Below are positions 52,489-60,400 of a stretch of DNA of 64,000 nt, piece by piece. Each line of letters opens with the position of its first letter. Position 1 is the first letter of the stretch. The DNA lies in contig NZ_JAPEOX010000002.1 in NCBI RefSeq assembly GCF_026340675.1, positions 930,001 to 994,000 of the forward strand. Direction: 5' to 3'. The notes below the pieces were generated by a model. It saw only the letters and a list, made by a program, of their open reading frames with translations. It was not told where the DNA came from and ran no database searches. The DNA is from Streptomyces sp. NBC_01264. GTDB lineage: Bacteria; Actinomycetota; Actinomycetes; Streptomycetales; Streptomycetaceae. The translations under genes and the position numbers were made by a program.

Positions 52489-53169
52489 CTACGTGGTCCG
52501 CAGGACGCAGTCCCCGCACAGTCCGCCGCCGGGCACCTTGTAATAGAGGCAGCAGCTGCGGCGCACGAACGCCACCCCGAGGCCGGGTTCGTGGACGAAG
52601 GTGCCGGTCCCTCCGAGCGGACCCCCGTCGGCGAGCAGCCCGGCGGCCAGCAGCGCGGCCGTCTCCCCCGGCACCCGGTCCGTGAGCACCCGGACGGCGC
52701 CGACCAGCCCGGAGGCGGCATTGCCGCGCAGCACCTGCGGCGAGACGCCGAACCGCTCGCGCAGCGCCGTGTCGAGCACCGCGAGGTTGCCGAGCACGGA
52801 GTCCGCGAGGGCCCGCTCCGGGGTTTCCCCGGGGAACTCGGCGGGCTCGGGCAGCCACAGCTCCAGCGACCCCGCGCCGGGCAGCCGCCACCACAGGCCG
52901 CCGGGCCCGAGGTCCGGCACCCGCCCCGACAGCACGGCGCAGCCGAGGGCGAGCGACCAGAGCCGCGGGACGATCCCGAACTGCGCGGTCGAAGCCGCCA
53001 CCCGGCCGGGTCCGGTCCCGATCCGCCGCCCGACCTCGCCGACGTAGGCCTCCAGCTGGTCCCCGTACAGCTCGTCGAGGGGCCGGAAACCGGGCCCGGG
53101 CGGTTCCTTCCCGTACGCCACGGTGAAGAAGGGGCCGACGGAGCGCAGCTCCCGCAGTACGCCGTCCAC
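52489..53169 (-). CDS. FhuF-like protein with C-terminal [2Fe-2S] motif
   Basis: This is a 226-residue protein of the ferric-iron-reductase-like FhuF class. The diagnostic C-terminus is RRSCCLYYKVPGGGLCGDCV, giving Cys-Cys-x10-Cys-x2-Cys, a known [2Fe-2S] ligand set for reducing ferric siderophores. The upstream helical body (LGCAVLSGRVPDLGPGGLWW, then ADSVLGNLAVLDTALRERFG) fits the family. GTG at 53169 has GGAG six bases ahead and begins one base after the stop of the preceding gene, indicating coupling. No siderophore cluster is adjacent, so the iron source is unclear. Confidence 0.85.
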   Translation of the reverse strand: MDGVLRELRSVGPFFTVAYGKEPPGPGFRPLDELYGDQLEAYVGEVGRRIGTGPGRVAASTAQFGIVPRLWSLALGCAVLSGRVPDLGPGGLWWRLPGAGSLELWLPEPAEFPGETPERALADSVLGNLAVLDTALRERFGVSPQVLRGNAASGLVGAVRVLTDRVPGETAALLAAGLLADGGPLGGTGTFVHEPGLGVAFVRRSCCLYYKVPGGGLCGDCVLRTT

Positions 53170-53170
53170 C

Positions 53171-53719
53171 TCAGGCTCCGTAGCCGTCGTCGGGCAGGCT
53201 CGGGTCCGGCTCCGGACAGGAGCGGTGGTGCAGTCCGTACGTGCCCGCCTTCTCCATGGGCCAGTCCGCCGTGGCCGGATCCTCGTCGTCGGGCGCGAGG
53301 AAGACGAACTCGGCGACGATGCCGGGAGCCGGGTCGGTCAGGAGGGTGCGCTGGTCCGGCAGTGTGGGCGACCACTGCGTGCGCCAGGTGATTCCGGCGG
53401 CCGTGAGGGCGGCGGTGAACCGCGATTCGGTGACCGGCGCGGTCACGCCGTATCCCGGTGCGCGGCCGGTCCCCGGGATCTCCAGCCCGTCGCGCCAGAC
53501 GGGTACGAACATCCGGTCCAGCAGCCGGCACCGGCAGAAGACGATCTCCAGACCGCCGTAGCCGAACCAGTGGGGCCAGCGCTGATCGGCCTGGATCCGC
53601 CCCGACCACTCGGGCTCCCCCTTCGCCGCGATGAGATCGGGCAGCCGGGCACCGACGAAGAAGTCGCCGAACCTGCCGGTGGCGGCGAGGCGGGCGAGGT
53701 CGGTCGACAAGGGATCCAT
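53171..53719 (-). CDS. Protein of unknown function
   Basis: The 182-residue protein starts MDPLSTDLARLAATGRFGDF. It has a hydrophilic, mixed alpha/beta pattern (PHWFGYGGLEIVFCRCRLLD, RMFVPVWRDGLEIPG, TAAGITWRTQWSPT, GIVAEFVFLAPDDED). No signal peptide, membrane segment or known catalytic motif is visible. The small size, aromatic content and acidic C-terminus resemble SUKH/SMI1-like immunity proteins, but only loosely. The stop is one base before the FhuF-like start, so the two genes are coupled. ATG at 53719 was chosen; the frame extends 28 codons upstream without clear protein character. Confidence 0.55.
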   Translation of the reverse strand: MDPLSTDLARLAATGRFGDFFVGARLPDLIAAKGEPEWSGRIQADQRWPHWFGYGGLEIVFCRCRLLDRMFVPVWRDGLEIPGTGRAPGYGVTAPVTESRFTAALTAAGITWRTQWSPTLPDQRTLLTDPAPGIVAEFVFLAPDDEDPATADWPMEKAGTYGLHHRSCPEPDPSLPDDGYGA

Positions 53720-53799
53720 CCGTGCATGATCCCAGGCCGCCCGCGCGCGTCCCGGGCCGGGGAGCGGTGGGGTCCTGCGGGGGCGGCGGTGCGCACATG

Positions 53800-53837
53800 C
53801 CACGGCCCGCGGGATCCGGAGGATCCGCGGGCCGTGG
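53800..53837 (-). terminator. Strong terminator hairpin after the SIS isomerase gene
   Basis: The arms 53800-53817 and 53821-53837 form a 17-bp stem with one bulged G and a 3-nt loop. It lies 17 bases after the SIS stop codon on the minus strand. Confidence 0.8.
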
Positions 53838-53854
53838 GGTCGGCTTGCCGGGGC

Positions 53855-54907
53855 TCAGGCCTGGGTGAAGGCCGCGACCTCGAAGTCGGACATGTCGAGG
53901 CCGCCCTGCTTGGTGTCGTCGTTGGCGAAGACGAAGGACTCGATCGGGACGTCCCGCTCGGCGCTGAGCTGGGCCACCAGCTCCTGGAGGACCACCGTCT
54001 CCAGGACCACCCGGACCGCGTCCGGGACCTCGGGGAGGCGGACGACCGACAGGCTGTCCGCGGGCTCCACCTCGGCCGTGGTCATCAGCAGCGTGAGGTG
54101 GCCGGCGCCCGCCAGCGAGCGGGCCAGCTCGATCTCGCGGCCGTCACCGTAGACGAGGTGGAGGGTATTGCCCGCCGACTCCATCTCGCCGTGCAGGTAG
54201 TTGCGGGTCGCCGAGTGCGCCGCGGTCATCCGCACCACCTCGCGCAGCAGCAGCGAGCCCTCCTCGGCGGAGGCCCGGGAGGCCCCGGCCGCCACGCCGT
54301 CGGAGGCGATGCAGCGGGCGCCGCGCTCCCGCAGGCCCGCCACCACCTCGGTGGCCTGCGAGTGGATCGCAGTGGTCTGCTCGGCGATCTCGCCCCACGG
54401 GTCGCCCGCGCGGCCCGCGACGGCCCCGGCGATCAGGTCGAGGGCGACGATGGTGCCGGTGTAGCCGATGGTCGAGGCGTACGAGTCGGGCTCGTTGCCG
54501 AGGTCCACGGTGAGGTCCGCGAGGTCGCCGAGCGGCGAGGGGACCACGTTGAGCAGCGCGGTCTTCGTGATGCCCGGGGCGGCGCACTCGAAGGCGGCGA
54601 TGGTCTCGGAGCTGCGGCCGCCCTGGGAGACGGCGATCAGGCAGTCGGTGTCGAAGCCGGCGGTGCCGGTCTCGATCTCGCTGGACAGCACGCGCTGGGT
54701 GACGATCCCTGCTTCGCGGAGCTGCTGGACGGGGACGGCGAGGGCGGCGTACGAGGCTCCGATGCCGGTGAACAGGGGGCGCTCGGCGGCGCGCAGCCCG
54801 GCGAGCTCCGGGGAGGCGAGCTGGGTACGGACGCGGTCGGCGATCCGGGCGAGGGCTGCGCCCTGGTCGGCCTGGCCTTCGAGGAACGTGATGCGGGATC
54901 CGGACAT
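53855..54907 (-). CDS. SIS-domain sugar isomerase/deaminase-like protein
   Basis: This 350-residue protein has two SIS domains, as in the isomerase half of GlmS. The first has PLFTGIGASYAALAVPVQQL, TDCLIAVSQGGRSSETIAAF with the Ser-rich phosphosugar loop, and SPLGDLADLTVDLGNEPDSYASTIGY. The second has CIASDGVAAGASRASAEEGS and LLLREVVRMTAAH, then NYLHGEMESAGNTLHLVYGD. Such proteins isomerise or deaminate amino-sugar phosphates or fructoselysine-type phosphates. The adjacent PTS permease gene would supply a phosphorylated sugar. The two genes are separated by a 5-copy tandem repeat. The substrate could be GlcNAc-6-P-like but is not proved. Confidence 0.85.
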   Translation of the reverse strand: MSGSRITFLEGQADQGAALARIADRVRTQLASPELAGLRAAERPLFTGIGASYAALAVPVQQLREAGIVTQRVLSSEIETGTAGFDTDCLIAVSQGGRSSETIAAFECAAPGITKTALLNVVPSPLGDLADLTVDLGNEPDSYASTIGYTGTIVALDLIAGAVAGRAGDPWGEIAEQTTAIHSQATEVVAGLRERGARCIASDGVAAGASRASAEEGSLLLREVVRMTAAHSATRNYLHGEMESAGNTLHLVYGDGREIELARSLAGAGHLTLLMTTAEVEPADSLSVVRLPEVPDAVRVVLETVVLQELVAQLSAERDVPIESFVFANDDTKQGGLDMSDFEVAAFTQA

Positions 54908-55046
54908 GGTGGGGGGTCCTTAGCGGAGTGTGCGGGTCGCGGGCCCCCGCCGGTTCGGGCGGGCGGGGGCGGGCGATCGGGCGGGGCGGTCGGGCGGAGC
55001 GGGGCCGGTCGGCCGGCCGGCCGGCCGGGGGGAACGGCCGGCCCCG

Positions 55047-55143
55047 GCTCAGGAGGCGTGGGCCTTGCTCAGGAGGTGCGGGCCTTGCTCAGAGGCGTGG
55101 GCCCTGCTCAGGAAGTGGGCCCTGCTCAGGAGGCGTCGGCCTT
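55047..55143. repeat. 18-20-bp tandem repeat, five copies, copying the end of the PTS EIIC gene
   Basis: Units are 55047-55066, 55067-55086, 55087-55105, 55106-55123 and 55124-55143. The last one on this strand is the coding copy: read on the minus strand it is the final five codons (Lys-Ala-Asp-Ala-Ser) and TGA of the EIIC gene. The other four lie after the stop with small changes and length variation of one or two bases. Confidence 0.85.
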
Positions 55144-56379
55144 GGTGAGCGGATTGCCTTCCTCGTCGCGTTCGCGGCCCGGGGTGGGAAGGTCGAACTT
55201 CACGATCGCCCAGCGGAAGAGCACGTAGTAGATGGCGGCGAAGGCCAGGCCGATCGGGATGAGCATCCAGGGCTTGGTGGCGATGCCGTAGTTCACGATG
55301 TAGTCAATGGCGCCGGAGGAGAAGCCGAAGCCGTCGCGGATGCCGAGGGCGTAGCAGACGGCCATCGAGACGCCGAAGAGGAAGGCGTGGATCGCGTAGA
55401 GGAGGGGAGCCACGAACATGAAGGCGAATTCGATGGGCTCGGTCACGCCGGTGACGAAGGAGGTCAGGGCGACCGAGATCATCATGCCCTTGACCATGGT
55501 CCGGTTCTCGGGGCGGGCGGTGTGCGCGATGGCCATGGCGGCCGCCGGGAGCGCGAACATGTAGATCGGGAAGCCGCCGGTCATGAACTGGCCCGCGGTC
55601 GGGTCGCCGGCGAGGAAGCGGGCGATGTCCCCGTGCACCTCGGTGCCGGTGGTCGGGTTGACGAAGGAGCCCGCCTCGAACCAGGGGAAGACCGAGAAGA
55701 AGTGGTGCATGCCGATCGGGATGAGGGCCCGGACGACGAGGCCGAAGAGGCCCGCGCCCCAGGCGCCGGTGCCGACCAGCCACTCACCGAAGTGGAAGAA
55801 CCAGCCGCCGACGGTCGGCCAGACCACTCCGAATACCACTCCCATGCCGACACCCGCGAAGGCGCTCAGGATGGGGACGAGGCGGCGGCCGCCGAAGAAG
55901 CCGAGCCACTCGGGCAGCTTGGTCCGGCTGAAGCGCTGGTAGAGGAGGGCCGCGACGATGCCCATCACGATGCCGCCGAGGACCTTGGCGTCGAGCGGCT
56001 CGCCGTCCACGCCCTTGGGGAAGGCGGGGCTGGCGAGTACCGCCTTGAAGACCAGGTAGCCGACCACGGCGGCGAGTGCGGTGGAGCCGTCCGACTTCTT
56101 GGCGAAGCCGATGGCCACGCCGACCGCGAAGAGCAGGGGCAGGTTGGCGAAGACGGTGTCGCCGGCCGCCGCCAGGACCATGGCGAGCTTCTGGATGAGC
56201 ACGGGGAAGTTCTCCCGGCCCAGCAGGTCGGCGCCGCCGAGCCGGGTCAGCAGGGCCGCGGCCGGCAGCGTGGCCACGGGCAGCATGAGGCTGCGGCCGA
56301 TGCGCTGCAGGACCGGCATGACCCGGCCCGGCTTCTTTCCGGCTGCCGGCGCGGTGGCCGGGACTGTGGCCGTACTCAT
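55126..56379 (-). CDS. PTS EIIC permease, GlcNAc/glucose (NagE-like) family
   Basis: This is a 417-residue EIIC domain with about ten membrane segments. Family signatures are RSLMLPVATLPAAALLTRLG near residue 30, NLPLLFAVGVAIGFAKKSDG, IPIGMHHFFSVFPWFEAGSF (the GxHxFF sugar site region), GGFPIYMFALPAAAMAIAHT and GVTEPIEFAFMFVAPLLY with the conserved Glu. No EIIB or EIIA domain is fused or adjacent, so these must come from elsewhere, as in the NagE2/NagF split system of Streptomyces. It imports and phosphorylates a hexose or amino sugar. The gene is divergent from a GntR regulator, with TGGTC repeats between. Confidence 0.88.
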   Translation of the reverse strand: MSTATVPATAPAAGKKPGRVMPVLQRIGRSLMLPVATLPAAALLTRLGGADLLGRENFPVLIQKLAMVLAAAGDTVFANLPLLFAVGVAIGFAKKSDGSTALAAVVGYLVFKAVLASPAFPKGVDGEPLDAKVLGGIVMGIVAALLYQRFSRTKLPEWLGFFGGRRLVPILSAFAGVGMGVVFGVVWPTVGGWFFHFGEWLVGTGAWGAGLFGLVVRALIPIGMHHFFSVFPWFEAGSFVNPTTGTEVHGDIARFLAGDPTAGQFMTGGFPIYMFALPAAAMAIAHTARPENRTMVKGMMISVALTSFVTGVTEPIEFAFMFVAPLLYAIHAFLFGVSMAVCYALGIRDGFGFSSGAIDYIVNYGIATKPWMLIPIGLAFAAIYYVLFRWAIVKFDLPTPGRERDEEGNPLTKADAS

Positions 56380-56440
56380 CTGGTGCTCCTCGTCGAGCGG
56401 GGTGGTGGGGACGACTCGAAGGTAACCAGTGGTTTTGGAT

Positions 56441-56465
56441 TGGTCAACGGTGGTCTCTTGTGGTC
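56441..56465. promoter_or_regulatory. Three TGGTC direct repeats at 10-bp spacing, EIIC promoter side
   Basis: TGGTC begins at 56441, 56451 and 56461, exactly 10 bp apart. An AACCA-G-TGGTT inverted repeat at 56424-56434 precedes them. They resemble half-sites of a GntR/HutC regulator and lie about 60-85 bp upstream of the EIIC start. Confidence 0.6.
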
Positions 56466-56526
56466 TTTAAGAAAATATCAAGATGAGGTCGTAGGTCCCG
56501 GATCAGCAGGGACTGAAGCCGAATCA

Positions 56527-56548
56527 AAGTGGTAGTAAGTGGTATGGT
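56527..56548 (+). promoter_or_regulatory. AAGTGGTA repeat and -10 element at the GntR gene
   Basis: AAGTGGTA occurs at 56527-56534 and 56537-56544, again 10 bp apart. The second copy overlaps a TATGGT -10-like element at 56543-56548, which stands seven bases before the ATG at 56556 with no Shine-Dalgarno. Autorepression of a leaderless transcript is suggested. Confidence 0.55.
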
Positions 56549-56555
56549 TTGCCCC

Positions 56556-57335
56556 ATGACCGACGACGCTGCCATCGCCGACGCTTCCTCCTCGATCGCG
56601 GCGAACTCCCGCGCCGCGGACCCCCTGTGGGCCCAGGCCGCGGACCGCATCCGCGAGGAGATCGCCCGCCGCGGGCTGTCCGAGGGCAGCAAGCTGCCGC
56701 CCGAGCGCGAGCTGTGCACCCGGCTGGACGTCTCGCGCGTCACCTTGCGCCGCGCGCTCGCCCGGCTCGTCGAACAGGGCCTGGTCACCGCGTCCCACGG
56801 GCGCGGCTGGTTCGTCGCGGCGCCGGTGGCCCCCACACCCGCCCGCGAGTGGCCCAAGGACCTGGAGTCCTTCACCGCCACCGCGCGGCGCAAGCACATG
56901 CGCGCCAGCTCGGTGGTCCTGCGCCACGACACCGTCACCGCGTCCCTGGACGACGCCGACCGACTCGACGTGCCCGCCGGCACCCCGCTCCTGCGCCTGG
57001 AGCGGGTCCGGCTGCTCAACGACGTCCGGATCGCCGTCGACCGGACCCTGGTCGTCGCCGAACTCGCGCCCGACCTCGCCCGCGCCGACTTCCGCGAGAC
57101 CTCCCTCTTCGAGGAACTGCGCCGCTGGGGCGTCGAACCCGACCGCGCCGAGGCCACCATCGAGGCGCGCAACGCCGACGGGGAACTCGCCGACCACCTG
57201 GGCATCGCCGAGGGCGCGCCCGTACTCGTACTCGACCAGACGGTGTACACCAAGGACCAGCGGCCGCTGCTGCTGTCCACGGTGGAGTACAGCGGGGACC
57301 GCTACCGGCTGCGCACCACCCTGCAGACAGACTGA
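56556..57335 (+). CDS. GntR/HutC-family transcriptional regulator
   Basis: This is a 259-residue regulator. The winged-helix domain at residues about 24-95 reads PLWAQAADRIREEIARRGLS, then SKLPPERELCTRLDVSRVTL and RRALARLVEQGLVTASHGRGWFV. A UTRA effector domain follows (LESFTATARRKHMRASSVVL, RLDVPAGTPLLRLERVRLL, AVDRTLVVAELAP, LVLDQTVYTKDQRPLLLSTVEYSGDRYRLR). The HutC/UTRA class includes DasR and NagR and senses phosphosugars, but this sequence is not DasR itself. It is divergent from the PTS EIIC gene and probably controls that gene and the SIS gene. ATG at 56556 is preferred because the transcript seems leaderless. Confidence 0.92.
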   Translation: MTDDAAIADASSSIAANSRAADPLWAQAADRIREEIARRGLSEGSKLPPERELCTRLDVSRVTLRRALARLVEQGLVTASHGRGWFVAAPVAPTPAREWPKDLESFTATARRKHMRASSVVLRHDTVTASLDDADRLDVPAGTPLLRLERVRLLNDVRIAVDRTLVVAELAPDLARADFRETSLFEELRRWGVEPDRAEATIEARNADGELADHLGIAEGAPVLVLDQTVYTKDQRPLLLSTVEYSGDRYRLRTTLQTD

Positions 57336-57364
57336 CACCGTCCGGCCGGCACGCGGTAGCCCCG

Positions 57365-57435
57365 TTCGTCACCCACCGGGAGCCCCCTTCGGCACCCCCC
57401 CGGGAGCCCCGTTCGACACCCGTCGGGGCAGCCGA
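57365..57435. repeat. 23-24-bp imperfect tandem repeat, three copies
   Basis: Similar units starting at about 57365, 57388 and 57412 share TTCG-n-CACCC, then a CCGGGAGCCCC-type end, with the third copy most changed. It lies 30 bases after the GntR stop in the 181-base gap before the next gene. GGGGC and GCCCC at its edge could form a terminator-like stem. Confidence 0.5.
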
Positions 57436-57516
57436 AAGCCCCGGCCCGGGGCGGTCGTCCGCCCCCGTCCGGGGCCCGGTGGTGCCGCGGGTCCGCTCCC
57501 GGCCCGCGCGTGCCGG

Positions 57517-58323
57517 TCAGATCCCCGCGAGGAACTCCAGCAGCGCCCGGTTGAAGGCCTCCGGCTGTTCCACGCCCGGCAGGTGCCCGGCCCGCTCCAC
57601 CACGGCGAGCACCGAGTGCGGGACCAGCGCGTGCAGGGACTCGGCCTCGGCCACCGGGGTGTAGACGTCGTCCCGGCCGACCACGATCAGGCAGGGCACC
57701 TCGGCCGGCAGCCCCGCGAGCACCGGGGCGTAGTCGGGCCGCTCGGCCCGCCCGCGCAGGGCGGCGGCCGCGCCCTCGGGGTCGGTGGCGTACATCATCG
57801 CGGCGACCCGGGCCGCGGCCTCCGGCAATCCGGTCACGTTGTACGGGGCGAGCATCTTGTCGATGACCTCGTCGGTATAGGGCTTCATTCCCTCCGCGAG
57901 GAGCCTCTCGGCGAGTCCGAGTCGGAAGATTTTGCCGTCTTCCGTTTCCGGCGGGGCGGAGGTGTCGGAGAGGACGAGGGCCCGCACGCGACCCGGGTGG
58001 CCGAGCCGCATCTCCATGGCGATCTGGCCGCCCATGGACACACCGCCGACGACCGCTTGTTCGACGTCCAGATGGTCGAGGAGAGTCACCAGATCGTCGG
58101 CGAAGTCCGCGAGCAGCGTCTTGCCCGGGAGCACCGGGCTTTCCCCGTATCCCCGCAGGTCAGGGGTAATCACGCGGTAACCGGCCGTGGTCAGTGCGGC
58201 CGTCTGGGGGGCCCACATCGAGTGGTTGAACGGATGTCCGTGGATCAGGATTACGGGGGTCCCGTCGCGGGGACCCAAGTCCTCGAAAAAGAGTGTCACG
58301 CCATTGCCAATTTGGGGGTTCAT
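57517..58323 (-). CDS. Alpha/beta hydrolase
   Basis: This is a 268-residue alpha/beta-hydrolase with VILIHGHPFNHSMWAPQ, VITPDLRGYGES, the nucleophile elbow GGVSMGGQIAMEM (Ser near 98), acid Asp in VGRDDVYTP and His in ERAGHLPGVEQP. It fits the broad group of 3-oxoadipate enol-lactonase or haloperoxidase-like enzymes. Substrate and pathway are unknown. ATG at 58323 starts MNPQIGNGVTLFFED. It is monocistronic, with a tandem repeat between it and the convergent GntR gene. Confidence 0.88.
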   Translation of the reverse strand: MNPQIGNGVTLFFEDLGPRDGTPVILIHGHPFNHSMWAPQTAALTTAGYRVITPDLRGYGESPVLPGKTLLADFADDLVTLLDHLDVEQAVVGGVSMGGQIAMEMRLGHPGRVRALVLSDTSAPPETEDGKIFRLGLAERLLAEGMKPYTDEVIDKMLAPYNVTGLPEAAARVAAMMYATDPEGAAAALRGRAERPDYAPVLAGLPAEVPCLIVVGRDDVYTPVAEAESLHALVPHSVLAVVERAGHLPGVEQPEAFNRALLEFLAGI

Positions 58324-58463
58324 GGAAGGACTCTAAGGGGCTACATTGAGCCACTCGCGTTCACCTGACAGCCCGTTGCCTTTCACCCGTGTTTTGCACT
58401 GGGGGCGACGTCAGGGACGCAGACTGTGCAACCACCCCACCGCCTAGAAGGACCGAAGGCTCC

Positions 58464-59150
58464 GTGCCCGTACCCGTACTCCTCGCCGGCCGCTCCGTGC
58501 GGCTTGAGCCCCTCGCCCCCCACCACACCGAGGCCTTGGCCCTGGCCGGGGCCGAGGATCGTACGACTTACGCCTTCACCCCCGTACCGCACGGGTTGCA
58601 GGCGTCACACGAGTACATCGACCGTGCCCTCGCCGATCAGGCGGCGGGTCGATCGCTCCCGTTCGTGGTGGTCAGAGCCGCCGACGGCCGGGTCGTCGGT
58701 TCGACCCGGTTCCTGGAACTCGACTACTGGCAGGGGCCGCTGGTGTGGCCCGCCGTGCCGGGAGTCCCGTTCGGCGATCCGGCGACGGCGATCCCCGATG
58801 CCGCCGAGATCGGCAATACCTGGCTGTCCCCCGCGGCCCAGGGCACCGGCATCAACACCGAGGCGAAGCTGCTCATGCTCCGCCATGCCTTCGAGACCTG
58901 GGGGGTCCGGCGGATCTCGCTCCGCGCGGACGCCCGCAACGGACGCTCGCGCGCCGCGATGGAACGGCTCGGGTTCACCAGCGAGGGGGTCCGCAGGGCC
59001 CATTCGCGGGGTCTGGACGGTGCCGTGCGCAGTACGGCCTTCTACTCGATCCTCGACGAGGAGTGGCCGACCGTGCGGTCGGTCATCGAGCTGCGGATGT
59101 CGGCCGCGGCGCAGCGCAAGCGGCGCCGCAAGACCCTCATCCCGGCGTAA
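58464..59150 (+). CDS. GNAT acetyltransferase, RimJ/RimL type
   Basis: This is a 228-residue RimJ/RimL-like acetyltransferase with GRSVRLEPLAPHHTEALALA at the start, DGRVVGSTRFLELDYWQGP, then EIGNTWLSPAAQGTGINTEA, where the acetyl-CoA loop is QGTGIN, and KLLMLRHAFETWGVRRISLR. The closing NGRSRAAMERLGFTSEGVRR is typical. It acetylates an amino group of a protein or small molecule. GTG at 58464 has GAAGG four bases ahead. A basic C-terminal tail (RKRRRKTLIPA) is unusual and may contact nucleic acid. Confidence 0.88.
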   Translation: MPVPVLLAGRSVRLEPLAPHHTEALALAGAEDRTTYAFTPVPHGLQASHEYIDRALADQAAGRSLPFVVVRAADGRVVGSTRFLELDYWQGPLVWPAVPGVPFGDPATAIPDAAEIGNTWLSPAAQGTGINTEAKLLMLRHAFETWGVRRISLRADARNGRSRAAMERLGFTSEGVRRAHSRGLDGAVRSTAFYSILDEEWPTVRSVIELRMSAAAQRKRRRKTLIPA

Positions 59151-59157
59151 CGCTCCT

Positions 59158-59178
59158 TCTCGGGCCTTCCCCGAGAAT
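59158..59178. terminator. Short terminator hairpin between convergent GNAT and beta-propeller genes
   Basis: TTCTCGGG (59158-59165) and CCCGAGAA (59171-59178) are a perfect 8-bp inverted repeat with a 5-nt loop, in the 62-nt gap between the two stops. Confidence 0.7.
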
Positions 59179-59212
59179 CCGAGCGCCCCTGCCCCGCCCC
59201 CTCTTCCCGGTG

Positions 59213-60241
59213 TCAGCCGAGGAAGGCGGGGGCGAGGGCCGAGGTCATCAGCCGGGCCGGGGCCCCGCCGCCGTCGGCGGGCAGGGAGTACAGGTCGGCG
59301 CCGAAGTCCCCGGGCAGCGAGTAGACGACCGTCTTGTCGTCGGCCCACACCACCTGGTCGTCGACGCTGCGCTCCTCGGCGAGCGGTGCCTCGGCCATCG
59401 TGGCGAGGTCGAGGACGTACAGCCGCCACGGAGCGTCCGGCGACAGGCCGGGCACCCGCTTCTTGAACACCAGCCGGGTCCCGTCGGGCGACAGGGACGG
59501 GCATTCCAGGTTCTCGCGCAGCGTGGTCACCGTGCGCGCCGCGAGGTCGCCGCGGACCAGGTGGGTCCGGCCGCTGGTGGCGAGCGTCGCGTAGAAGGTC
59601 CGCTCGTCGGCGGCGAAGGTGACGCCCCAGAAGTTGACGTCCGCGTTGCGGTACGTCTTGCCGTCCTTGTGAATGGTGAAGTCCTCCAGCGAGGCGTCGT
59701 ACGTCCCGCTGCGCAGGTCCAGCAGGGAGGTCCGGGTCGAGAAGTTCGTGCCGGCGTAGGAATCCCCTCCCACGAACACGGTCCAGGCGACCAGGTGGCC
59801 GCCGGGCGAGACCCGGGCCCGGGTCGGGATGCCGGCCAGCGGGCGGGAGGCGACCTCCTCGAGCCGGGAGTCGAGGACCACCGCCTTGTAGCCGTCCTGC
59901 ACCCCGGCCTTGTCGGCCTGGAGGCAGATCCCGGTGCCTGCCGCCGCGTGGAGGCGCAGGCAGCTCACCCCGGAGGCGGTACGCGGACCTTCGGGTGCGC
60001 CGGCCGCCGCGGTGGCGAGCTCGTCGCGGTGCGGCCCCCAGGCCATGTTCCGGAAGACGATCCGGCGGCCTGCGCCACCCGCGGCGAGGGACACCTCGCC
60101 GCGGGTGATCGCCGGCCCGCCGGTCTGGACCCGGTCCTTCTCCCCGGCCCGCGCGGAGGCCCGTACGACGGCGAGCGCACCGACGGCGGCGAGCAGGACG
60201 ACGGCGGAGACCAGGATCAGGATCCGGCGCTGGAGGGGCAT
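59213..60241 (-). CDS. Membrane-anchored or secreted TolB-like beta-propeller protein
   Basis: The 342-residue protein begins MPLQRRILILVSAVVLLAAV, a single signal-anchor helix. It continues as beta-propeller blades of the WD40/TolB type: RVSPGGHLVAWTVFVGG, VNFWGVTFAADERTFYATLA, LECPSLSPDGTRLVFKK, DDQVVWADDKTVVYSLPG and LYSLPADGGGAPARL. The recurring SPDGTR/ADDKT signature is typical of TolB-like propellers. It has two Cys in CLRLH and GICLQ that may form a disulfide. The role is unknown, perhaps a surface sensor or binding scaffold. The phosphoesterase gene upstream is on the same strand, separated by a tandem repeat. Confidence 0.8.
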   Translation of the reverse strand: MPLQRRILILVSAVVLLAAVGALAVVRASARAGEKDRVQTGGPAITRGEVSLAAGGAGRRIVFRNMAWGPHRDELATAAAGAPEGPRTASGVSCLRLHAAAGTGICLQADKAGVQDGYKAVVLDSRLEEVASRPLAGIPTRARVSPGGHLVAWTVFVGGDSYAGTNFSTRTSLLDLRSGTYDASLEDFTIHKDGKTYRNADVNFWGVTFAADERTFYATLATSGRTHLVRGDLAARTVTTLRENLECPSLSPDGTRLVFKKRVPGLSPDAPWRLYVLDLATMAEAPLAEERSVDDQVVWADDKTVVYSLPGDFGADLYSLPADGGGAPARLMTSALAPAFLG

Positions 60242-60304
60242 GGGTGGGGGCCCTTTCGGAGACGGCGGGGGACGGGGGATCGGCGCGGCGGCGGTTGCCG
60301 CGCG

Positions 60305-60400
60305 GTCAGGACGTGACGACGTCAGGACGTCACCACGTCACGACGTCACCACGTCACGACGTCACGACGTCACGACGTCACGACCTGAGGACGTCAGGAC
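60305..60400. repeat. 8-bp tandem repeat (GTCACGAC), twelve copies, beginning at the phosphoesterase stop codon
   Basis: Twelve consecutive 8-bp units run from 60305 to 60400, five of them exactly GTCACGAC and the rest with one to three changes. The unit at 60393-60400 contains the TGA stop codon of the phosphoesterase gene (minus strand, ACG TCC TGA). The other eleven lie downstream of that stop. Overlapping ACGTCACGACGT-type palindromes result. Confidence 0.9.

Noticed and set aside
56400..56470. A DasR dre site before the PTS EIIC gene
   Set aside because: TGGTC elements are direct repeats at 10 bp, not the TGGTCTAGACCA palindrome, so DasR control is not supported.
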